Positions 6,330 through 12,222 of a stretch of 12,222 nt of DNA are shown piece after piece. How positions within the stretch are numbered: position 1 is the stretch's first letter; each line of letters begins with the position of its first letter. Location: contig JAKBAQ010000055.1 of NCBI GenBank assembly GCA_021808985.1, forward strand, positions 1-12,222, written 5' to 3'. This stretch comes from Pseudomonadota bacterium. GTDB lineage: Bacteria; Pseudomonadota; Alphaproteobacteria; Acetobacterales; Acetobacteraceae. A program made the position numbers and the translations under genes. The notes beneath the pieces are model-generated. The model saw only the letters and a program-made list of their open reading frames with translations. It was not told the origin of the DNA and ran no database searches.

Positions 6330-7918
6330 CCCCGCCCGGGCAATTCAGCCGCAACGCGCGCTCCCTCCTGGCGCGGCTGCAAAACCTGCGCACCCGCAAC
6401 GCGCCCGACGCCCCGGCCCTTAGCCTGCGCGACCCCTGGCCCGGCGAGCCCGGCCGCGGCGCGCGGCTCATCAAGGCGGAGCTGGAATTCGGCGGCGCCG
6501 TGCTGCCCATGCCCCCCGGCGTGTTCCGCCCCATCGGCGCCACCGCCATCCTGCGCGCGCACCTGCACGGCTTCACCTGGCTGCGAGACCTGCGCGCCCT
6601 CGGCACTGACGCCGCGCGCACCCGCGCCCGCACCCTGGTCACCGAGTTCATGGATACCGAGGCGCTGGAGCCCATCGGTCTCACCCCCGATGTCACCGGC
6701 GCCCGCCTCGCCGCCTGGCTCGGCCATTATGATTTTTTCGCCGCCTCCGCCGATGATGATTTCCGCCAGCGCCTGATGAGCCGGCTGGTGATGGACGCGC
6801 GCAGCCTCTCCGCCATTCTCCCGGTCGAAGTCCGCGACGGCCGGGCCCTCACCGCCCTCAAGGGCCTCGCCGCCGCCGCCGTTGCCATGCCCGAGCATGT
6901 CGGCAACCTGCCCCGCGTGCTCCGCTTCCTCACCCCCGAGCTCGAGCGCCAGTTTTTCCCCGATGGCTGCCATGTTGAGCGCAGCCCGGCGGCCCATCTC
7001 GCCGCGTTGCAGGACCTCACCGAAATCCGCGCCCTGCTCCAGGCGCACGGCGCCGAGCCGCCGGCCGAGCTGCTGAGCGCGATCGAGAAAGCCGCCGCCG
7101 CCCTGCGCGCCCTGCGCCATGGCGATGGCGGGCTCGCCCTCTTCAACGGCAGCAAGGAAGAACCGCCAACCCTGATCGACCTGGTGCTGGCCCAGGCCGG
7201 TCGCGCGCGCGGCATCGTCTCGCCGCTCAAAACATGCGGCCTGTACCGCATGAGCGCCGCCAAGGCCCTGCTCCTGGTGGATGCCGGCCAGCCCGCCGCC
7301 GCCGGGCTGGACCGTTTCGCCCATGCCGGCACCCTTGGCTTCGAATTTTCCTGGGGCAAGGAGCGGCTGATCACCAATTGCGGCGCCGCCCCGGCCAGCG
7401 CCGCCGAATGGGGCGCCGCCCTGCGCAGCACCGCGGCGCATTCCACGCTCACCATCGCCGATGTCTCCTCCGCCGAGGTGCGCGGCCAGGGCCTCGGCCG
7501 CAAACCCACCGAGGTCCACGCCGAACGCCAGGACATCGCCGGCGGCCAATGGCTCGAGGCCAACCATAATGGCTGGGAGAAGCTGTTCGGCGCCATCCAC
7601 CACCGCCGCATCGGCCTTGCCGACAGCGGCGAGGAACTCCTCGGCGAAGACCTCATCGAGGCCGGGCAGCCGCAGCCCTTCACCATCCGCTTCCACCTGC
7701 ACCCCAACGTCACCGCGATGATCCAGCAGGATAACGAGGCCGTGCTCCTGCGCACGCCGGGCGGGCTCGGCTTCCGGCTGCGCGCCGAGGGCGCGCCCAT
7801 CAGCGTCGAGGAGAGCGTCTATTTCGGCCAGTCCGAGCCGCGCCGGGCCGAGCAGGTGGTCCTCACCGGCCATCAGGACGGCCCGCAGCACGTCAAATGG
7901 TCCATTACGAAGGTATAG
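6326..7918 (+). CDS. Heparinase II/III-family protein, no signal peptide
   Basis: This 530-aa protein is of the alphaproteobacterial heparinase II/III-like type. An alpha-helical N-terminal part (about 50-300) includes LHGFTWLRDLRALGTDAAR (80-98) and FFPDGCHVERSPAAHLAALQDL (210-231). A beta-rich C-terminal part (about 300-530) includes MSAAKALLLVDAG, FAHAGTLGFEFSWG with His333, AHSTLTI with His372, NHNGW (413-417) and FHLHPNV (456-462). True heparinases cleave uronic acid-containing polysaccharides by lyase chemistry in the periplasm. This protein has no N-terminal hydrophobic signal, so it should stay in the cytoplasm and its substrate is unknown. It may process a cell-envelope polysaccharide precursor, or be a non-catalytic member. 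The start overlaps the rpe stop by 4 nt, and galE follows after 4 bp. Codon use matches the neighbours. Confidence 0.88.
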   Translation: MTPPGQFSRNARSLLARLQNLRTRNAPDAPALSLRDPWPGEPGRGARLIKAELEFGGAVLPMPPGVFRPIGATAILRAHLHGFTWLRDLRALGTDAARTRARTLVTEFMDTEALEPIGLTPDVTGARLAAWLGHYDFFAASADDDFRQRLMSRLVMDARSLSAILPVEVRDGRALTALKGLAAAAVAMPEHVGNLPRVLRFLTPELERQFFPDGCHVERSPAAHLAALQDLTEIRALLQAHGAEPPAELLSAIEKAAAALRALRHGDGGLALFNGSKEEPPTLIDLVLAQAGRARGIVSPLKTCGLYRMSAAKALLLVDAGQPAAAGLDRFAHAGTLGFEFSWGKERLITNCGAAPASAAEWGAALRSTAAHSTLTIADVSSAEVRGQGLGRKPTEVHAERQDIAGGQWLEANHNGWEKLFGAIHHRRIGLADSGEELLGEDLIEAGQPQPFTIRFHLHPNVTAMIQQDNEAVLLRTPGGLGFRLRAEGAPISVEESVYFGQSEPRRAEQVVLTGHQDGPQHVKWSITKV

Positions 7919-7922
7919 CCCC

Positions 7923-8942
7923 ATGGCCCGCGTACTTCTCACCGGCGGCGCCGGATATATCGGCTCACACACCGCCGTCGCCCTCATCGAGCGCGGGCAC
8001 GAGGTGGTGATCCTCGATAATTTCGCCAATGCCGAGCGCGATGTCCCCGCCCGGCTGGAACGCCTCACCGGCCGCGCCGCCATCCCCGTCATCGAGGCCG
8101 ACATCCGCGACACCGGGGCCGTGAGCACCGCCCTCGCCGCGCACCCGGTGGAGGCCGTCATCCATTTCGCGGCGCTGAAGGCGGTGGGCGAGTCCGAGGC
8201 CGACCCCCTGCTGTATTACGACACCAACATCATCGGCACCATCCGCCTGCTCCAGGCAATGCAGGCGCAAAACGTGCGCCGGATCGTCTTCTCCTCATCC
8301 GCCACCGTCTACGGCCAGCCGGATTCCTCGCCCATCCCCGAGGACGCGCCAACCCGCGTGCAGAACATATACGGCCGCACCAAGCTGGTGATGGAAGACC
8401 TCATCTCCGACCTCGCCCGCACCGGCAAACTGCGCGCCGCCGCCAATCTGCGCTACTTCAACCCCGTCGGCGCCCACCCCTCCGCGCTGATCGGCGAAAC
8501 CCCCCGCGGCGCGCCCAACAACCTCATGCCCTACATCACCCAGGTCGCCACCGGCGAGCGCGCGCATCTCAACGTCTTCGGCAACGACTATGAAACCCCC
8601 GACGGCACCGGCGTGCGCGACTATATCCACGTCATGGACCTCGCCCGCGCCCACGCCCTGGCGCTCGAGCATATCTGCGCGCACGACACCGCCCTCACCG
8701 TCAATCTCGGCACCGGCGCCGGCATCTCCGTGCTGGAGCTGGTCCGCGCCTTTGAGCATGCCACCGGCCGCGCCATCCCCCTCAACATCGCCCCGCGCCG
8801 CCCTGGCGACGTCGCGAGCTACTACGCCAACCCCGACCTGGCCGCCCGCCTGTTCGGCTGGCGCGCCATGCTGGACACCACCGACATGTGCCGCGACTCC
8901 TGGCGCTGGCAGGCCAAACGGGCCGGGATCAACGATATTTGA
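7923..8942 (+). CDS. galE: UDP-glucose 4-epimerase
   Basis: This 339-aa NAD-dependent short-chain dehydrogenase-type epimerase interconverts UDP-glucose and UDP-galactose in the cytoplasm. The NAD-binding GGAGYIG lies at 8-14. The catalytic set is Ser126 in SSSATVYG, Tyr150 and Lys154 in IYGRTK. RYFNPVGAHPSALIGE (177-192) and GVRDYIHVMDLA (230-241) are signature GalE blocks. Tyr300 aligns with E. coli Tyr299, where a bulky residue limits use of UDP-GlcNAc, so glucose/galactose preference is inferred. Length equals the family norm. GAAGG at 7909-7913, about 9 nt before the ATG and inside the end of the heparinase gene, is the likely ribosome binding site. Its product could be the sugar donor for the glycosyltransferase that follows, with which it overlaps by 4 nt. 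Confidence 0.95.
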   Translation: MARVLLTGGAGYIGSHTAVALIERGHEVVILDNFANAERDVPARLERLTGRAAIPVIEADIRDTGAVSTALAAHPVEAVIHFAALKAVGESEADPLLYYDTNIIGTIRLLQAMQAQNVRRIVFSSSATVYGQPDSSPIPEDAPTRVQNIYGRTKLVMEDLISDLARTGKLRAAANLRYFNPVGAHPSALIGETPRGAPNNLMPYITQVATGERAHLNVFGNDYETPDGTGVRDYIHVMDLARAHALALEHICAHDTALTVNLGTGAGISVLELVRAFEHATGRAIPLNIAPRRPGDVASYYANPDLAARLFGWRAMLDTTDMCRDSWRWQAKRAGINDI

Positions 8943-10087
8943 GCATCCCCGCGCCACCGCGCAAAACCCTCCTCTTCCTGGTCACCGAAGACTGGTTCTT
9001 CGCCTCGCATTTCCTGGCCCGCGCGCGCGCGGCGCAGGCGGCGGGCTGGCGCGTCATCCTGCTATCGCGTGAGGGCGCCGCCGCCGCGCGCATCCGCGCC
9101 TGCGGCATCGAGCTCATCCCGGTTGCTTTCCGCCGCCGCCGCTTAAATCCGCTCGGCGAGCTCCAGCTCGCCCTGCACCTCGCCCGGCTCTACCGCCGCT
9201 TAAAGCCCGATGTCGTGCATCACATCGCGCTCAAGCCCATCCTCATCGGCGGGCTCGCCGCCCGGCTCGCCGGGGTGCGCGCCATCATCAACGCCCCCAC
9301 CGGCCTCGGCTTCGTCTTCGCCTCCGCCAGCCCCCTGGCCCGTCTGCTGCGTCCCTTTCTCACCCTCGGCCTGCGCCTCACCCTCTCCCCCAAGGGCGCC
9401 AGGGTGATCTTCGAAAACCCCGACGACCTCGCCGAGCTCACCGCCGCGCGCGCGCTGCGCCCCGGCGCCGCCGTGCTCATCCCCGGCGCCGGGGTGAATC
9501 TCGATGAATTCTCCCCCGCCGCCGAGCCACCCGGCCCCATCCGCGTCATCCTCATCGCCCGCATGATCCGCGACAAAGGCATCGCCACATTCTGCGAGGC
9601 CGCCCGCCTCCTGCGCGGCCAGGCGGATTTCATCCTGGTCGGCGCGCCAGACCCCGGCAATCCCGCCTCCCTCACCACCGCCCAGCTCCAGGCCTGGGCG
9701 GATGAAGGCATCATCACCTGGCTCGGCCACAGGGCTGACATCGCCTCCCTCCTGCGCGGCGCGCACATCGCCTGCCAGCCCTCCGCCTACCGCGAGGGCC
9801 TGCCCAAATCCGCGCTGGAAGCCATGGCCGCGGGCCGCCCCCTGGTCGCCAGCAACATCCCAGGCTGCCGCGAGGCGGTGGTGGACGGCCAAACCGGCTT
9901 TCTCGTCCCCCCGCGCAACCCCGCCGCCCTGGCCGCAGCCCTGGCACAACTCATCGCCTCGCCCGCCCTGCGCGCCCGCATGGGCGCCGCCGCCCGCGCC
10001 CGCGCGGTGGAGAAATTTTCCGAGCCGCGCATCTGTACGCAAACGCTTTTGGTGTATGAGGCGCTCATCCCAGGAGCCCCGTCATGA
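8939..10087 (+). CDS. Family 4-like glycosyltransferase (GT-B fold)
   Basis: This 382-aa cytoplasmic or membrane-peripheral enzyme probably transfers a sugar from a nucleotide donor to a lipid-linked or polysaccharide acceptor. The N-terminal Rossmann half begins TLLFLVTEDWFFASHF and includes HHIALKPILIGGLAARLAG (94-112) and the TGLG loop, resembling enzymes that act on bactoprenyl-linked glycans. The C-terminal donor half has IPGAGVNLDEFSP (181-193), Arg208 and Lys213 in ARMIRDKG, and the EX7E motif (Glu286 and Glu294) in YREGLPKSALEAMAAG. The start is uncertain. I chose TTG at 8939, which overlaps the galE stop as TTGA and leaves only eight residues before the first strand. A GTG at 8888 would add 17 residues that lie inside galE. 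The gene ends in an ATGA overlap with creA. Sugar and linkage specificity cannot be read. Confidence 0.88.
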   Translation: MSIPAPPRKTLLFLVTEDWFFASHFLARARAAQAAGWRVILLSREGAAAARIRACGIELIPVAFRRRRLNPLGELQLALHLARLYRRLKPDVVHHIALKPILIGGLAARLAGVRAIINAPTGLGFVFASASPLARLLRPFLTLGLRLTLSPKGARVIFENPDDLAELTAARALRPGAAVLIPGAGVNLDEFSPAAEPPGPIRVILIARMIRDKGIATFCEAARLLRGQADFILVGAPDPGNPASLTTAQLQAWADEGIITWLGHRADIASLLRGAHIACQPSAYREGLPKSALEAMAAGRPLVASNIPGCREAVVDGQTGFLVPPRNPAALAAALAQLIASPALRARMGAAARARAVEKFSEPRICTQTLLVYEALIPGAPS

Positions 10088-10533
10088 AACGCCTCGCCAC
10101 CGCCCTGCTGCTCTGCCTCGCCGCCACCACCGCCCATGCCGAGCAGACCATCGGCAGCGTGAGCACCAATTTCCGCCTGCTCGGCCCCAATGACAAAGTG
10201 GTGGTGGAGCGTTTTGACGACCCGAAAGTCCCCAACGTCTCCTGCTACGCCTCCTTCGCGCAGACCGGCGGCATGGCCGGCGGCATCGGCGTCGCCACCG
10301 ACCCCAGCGAATTCGCCCTCAGCTGCATCGCCCACGGCCCGGTGAGCATCCCCGCCGACCTGCCGCAAAAAGAAGAAATGGGCGCCATTTCCGCCTCCTT
10401 CCTGTTCAAGCATTTCATCATCACCCGCATGGTCGACACGCAGGACAACACCCTGGTCTACGTCCTCATCAGCACGAAAATCATCCACGGCTCCCCGGCC
10501 AACGCCATTTCCGCCGTTCCCGCCTCAAACTAA
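10084..10533 (+). CDS. creA: CreA family exported protein
   Basis: This 149-aa protein has a clear signal peptide: KR, a hydrophobic core LATALLLCLAATT, and a probable cut after AHA (residue 19). The mature domain matches the CreA family, with IGSVSTNFRLLGPNDKVVVE, FDDPKVPNVSCY, TGGMAGGIGVATDPSE and the conserved end GSPANAISAVP. Cys54 and Cys81 lie where E. coli CreA has its two cysteines and could form a disulfide in the periplasm. The molecular function of CreA is not known. In E. coli it sits upstream of the creBCD two-component genes, but none of those are here. AGGAG at 10072-10076 lies 7 nt before the ATG. The start overlaps the glycosyltransferase stop as ATGA, and purH follows after 9 bp. 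Confidence 0.93.
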   Translation: MKRLATALLLCLAATTAHAEQTIGSVSTNFRLLGPNDKVVVERFDDPKVPNVSCYASFAQTGGMAGGIGVATDPSEFALSCIAHGPVSIPADLPQKEEMGAISASFLFKHFIITRMVDTQDNTLVYVLISTKIIHGSPANAISAVPASN

Positions 10534-10542
10534 GGAAGTTAA

Positions 10543-12099
10543 ATGTCTGACATCGTCCGCATCCGCCGCGCCCTCATCTCCGTTTCCGACAAAACCGGCC
10601 TGGTGGAATTCGCCCGCGCGCTGGAAGCCCACGGCGTGGAAATCCTCTCCACCGGCGGCTCCGCCAAGGCCCTGCGCGATGCCGGCGTGCCGGTGCGCGA
10701 AGTCTCCGAGCATACCGGCTTTCCCGAAATCCTCGATGGCCGCGTGAAAACCCTGGTGCCCCAGATCCATGGCGGCATCCTCGCCCGGCGCGACCTTCCC
10801 GAGCACCAGGCCCAGCTGGCCGCCCACAAAATCGCACCCATCGACCTCGTGGCCGTCAACCTCTACCCTTTCGAGGCCACCGTGGCGCGCGGCGCCGCCT
10901 TTGAGGATTGCATCGAGAACATTGACATTGGCGGCCCGGCGATGATCCGCTCCGCCGCCAAAAACCACGCCTCCGTCGCCGTGCTCACGGCACCCGAGCA
11001 TTTCGCCACCATCATCGCCGAGCTGAACGCGCATGGCGGCACCACCCTGGCCACCCGCCGCGCCCTGGCGGCATCCGCCTACGCCCGCACCGCCGCCTAT
11101 GATTCCGCGATCTCCACCTGGTTCGCGGGCCAGAACGGCGTGGAATACCCCGCCACCTTCACCATCGCCGGGCAGCTCAAGCAAACCCTGCGCTATGGCG
11201 AAAACCCGCACCAGTCCGCCGCCTTCTACACCGCCGCCCCGGCCCGCTACGGCGTCGCCACCGCCACCCAGGTGCAGGGCAAGGAGCTTTCCTACAATAA
11301 TTTCAACGATACTGACGCCGCTTATGAATGCGTCGCCGAATTCACCGAGCCCACGGTGGTCATCGTCAAGCACGCCAACCCCTGCGGCATCGCCAGCGCC
11401 GCCCGCGTCTCCGACGCCTGGGACGCCGCCCTCGCCTGCGACCCGGTCTCCGCCTTCGGCGGCATCGTCGCCCTCAACCGCCCGCTCGATGAAGCCACCG
11501 CCGCCAAAATCTCCAGCATTTTCACCGAGGTCATCATCGCCCCCGAGGCCAGCCAGGGCGCCATGGACCTTCTGGCCGCGAAGAAAAACCTGCGCCTGCT
11601 GCTCACCGGCGGCCTGCCCAACCCCGCCGAGGCCGGCATCACCTTCAAATCGCTGGCCGGCGGCTTCCTGCTGCAAACCCGCGACGCCGGGCGCATCGCC
11701 CCGCATGATCTAAAAATCGTCACCAAGCGCGCCCCCACCCCGGCCGAGATCGAGGATCTCATCTTCGCCTTCCGCGTCTGCAAGCATGTCAAGTCCAACG
11801 CCATCGTCTACGCCAGGAACCAGGCCACCATCGGCGTCGGCGCCGGGCAGATGAACCGGGTCGACTCCGCGCGCATCGCCGCCTGGCGGGGTGCTGCGGC
11901 GGGGCTGGATTTCACCGGCTGCGTCGTCGCCTCCGACGCCTTCTTCCCCTTCGCCGACGGTCTGGAAGCCGCCATCTCCGCCGGCGCCAAGGCCGTCATC
12001 CAGCCCGGCGGCTCCATCCGCGACTCTGAGGTCATCGCCGCCGCCGACGCCGCCGGCATCGCCATGGTGTTCACGAACATGCGGCACTTCCGGCACTAG
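10543..12099 (+). CDS. purH: Bifunctional AICAR transformylase / IMP cyclohydrolase
   Basis: This 518-aa enzyme performs the last two steps of de novo purine synthesis: formylation of AICAR by 10-formyl-tetrahydrofolate, then ring closure to IMP. The N-terminal cyclohydrolase domain (about 1-195) carries ALISVSDKTGL (10-20), ILSTGGSAKAL, GFPEILDGRVKTL (59-71) and IHGGIL. The C-terminal transformylase domain carries LRYGENPHQSA (216-226), GKELSYNNFNDTDAA, and the catalytic Lys276-His277 in VIVKHANPCG. DPVSAFGGIVALN, KHVKSNAIVY, IGVGAGQMNRVDS and SDAFFPFADG are also conserved. Length is usual for the family. AGGAAG (10533-10538) precedes the ATG with a short spacing, and the creA stop overlaps its first base. 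It is the last gene of the cluster. No purine-responsive element is visible upstream. Confidence 0.98.
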   Translation: MSDIVRIRRALISVSDKTGLVEFARALEAHGVEILSTGGSAKALRDAGVPVREVSEHTGFPEILDGRVKTLVPQIHGGILARRDLPEHQAQLAAHKIAPIDLVAVNLYPFEATVARGAAFEDCIENIDIGGPAMIRSAAKNHASVAVLTAPEHFATIIAELNAHGGTTLATRRALAASAYARTAAYDSAISTWFAGQNGVEYPATFTIAGQLKQTLRYGENPHQSAAFYTAAPARYGVATATQVQGKELSYNNFNDTDAAYECVAEFTEPTVVIVKHANPCGIASAARVSDAWDAALACDPVSAFGGIVALNRPLDEATAAKISSIFTEVIIAPEASQGAMDLLAAKKNLRLLLTGGLPNPAEAGITFKSLAGGFLLQTRDAGRIAPHDLKIVTKRAPTPAEIEDLIFAFRVCKHVKSNAIVYARNQATIGVGAGQMNRVDSARIAAWRGAAAGLDFTGCVVASDAFFPFADGLEAAISAGAKAVIQPGGSIRDSEVIAAADAAGIAMVFTNMRHFRH

Positions 12100-12142
12100 G
12101 AAAATCAATAATCTAGTGTGATGGTTCAAAAGTTTTTTGGGG

Positions 12143-12172
12143 TCTGGCCCTTTTTTGCAAAAAAGGGCCAGA
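12143..12172. repeat. Perfect 30-bp palindrome I, possible purH terminator
   Basis: The half-site TCTGGCCCTTTTTTG is followed directly by its exact reverse complement, centred between 12157 and 12158, with no spacer. The arms combine a G/C-rich base with an A/T-rich tip. It starts 43 bp after the purH stop, in sequence much richer in A and T than the genes. As RNA the outer part would form a stable hairpin and the T6 run could act as a U-tract. A transcription terminator for the six-gene cluster is therefore likely. Confidence 0.7.
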
Positions 12173-12175
12173 ATC

Positions 12176-12205
12176 TTGGGGAGCTTTTTATAAAAAGCTC
12201 CCCAA
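12176..12205. repeat. Perfect 30-bp palindrome II, possible bidirectional terminator
   Basis: The half-site TTGGGGAGCTTTTTA is followed by its exact reverse complement, centred between 12190 and 12191. It lies only 3 bp after palindrome I and has the same length and the same design (G/C base, A/T tip) but a different sequence. The two together suggest a strong, possibly bidirectional, termination region or a unit of a dispersed repeat family. Confidence 0.7.
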
Positions 12206-12222
12206 ACCCCGCAAAAATTTTT

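Larger units (their letters stand above)
12128..12222. repeat. Outer imperfect inverted repeat enclosing both palindromes
   Basis: The left flank AAAAGTTTTTTGGGGT (12128-12143) pairs imperfectly with ACCCCGCAAAAATTTT at the window end (12206-12221), giving about 13 Watson-Crick pairs, one wobble and two mismatches. With the two inner palindromes this would fold as a three-way junction with two hairpin arms. The final T5 run (12218-12222) would also serve as a U-tract. The element may continue past the window edge. Confidence 0.55.

Noticed and set aside
6254..8161. Minus-strand 635-aa open frame
   Set aside because: It lies opposite rpe, the heparinase-like gene and galE, all with clear family motifs. 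Its Gly/Glu/Ala-rich composition has no recognisable domain and is the usual high-GC shadow.
10525..11706. Minus-strand 393-aa Gly-rich frame opposite purH
   Set aside because: purH motifs are intact throughout on the plus strand; the Gly/Asp-rich antisense frame has no family features.

Overview
This 12.2-kb window looks like ordinary chromosomal DNA of a high-GC alphaproteobacterium. The family is probably Acetobacteraceae or a relative in the Rhodospirillales. That placement rests on the strong C/G bias at third codon positions, the alphaproteobacterial character of the heparinase II/III-family protein, RsmB and PurH, and an AT-rich paired-palindrome block after purH. It is an inference from gene content, not a database result. 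There are no phage, IS, CRISPR or toxin-antitoxin genes.

Left part (1-2708): a complete tRNA-Ala(CGC) with an encoded CCA end comes first. It is followed by rsmB (16S rRNA m5C methyltransferase) and, 4 bp after its stop, an MFS transporter; these two probably form one transcript. A 127-bp gap holding a strong hairpin follows.

Middle part (2836-5456): there are two plus-strand genes, a nitronate monooxygenase-like FMN enzyme and a small membrane-anchored AsmA-like protein. A minus-strand class I methyltransferase of the METTL7-like type converges on the AsmA-like gene, with only 11 bp between their stops. The 168-bp gap 5457-5624 is the only divergent promoter region.

Right part (5625-12099): a very compact six-gene plus-strand cluster, rpe - heparinase II/III-family - galE - glycosyltransferase 4 - creA - purH. 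Its junctions are 4-nt overlaps or gaps of 4-9 bp, so it reads as one operon. It mixes central metabolism (Rpe, PurH) with sugar-nucleotide and polysaccharide functions (GalE, GT4, the heparinase-like protein) and one exported protein (CreA). My recollection is that rsmB, a heparinase-like gene and purH are often close together in alphaproteobacteria. If so, here galE, the glycosyltransferase and creA lie between the heparinase-like gene and purH, and rsmB is separated from them by four other genes.

After purH come two perfect 30-bp palindromes inside an imperfect outer inverted repeat that runs to the window edge. This is the most striking non-coding structure here; it could be a terminator, a dispersed repeat, or both. 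No stretch over 300 bp lacks a gene. I did not find a convincing new multi-gene defence or mobile system. The best leads are the palindrome block and the composition of the six-gene cluster.
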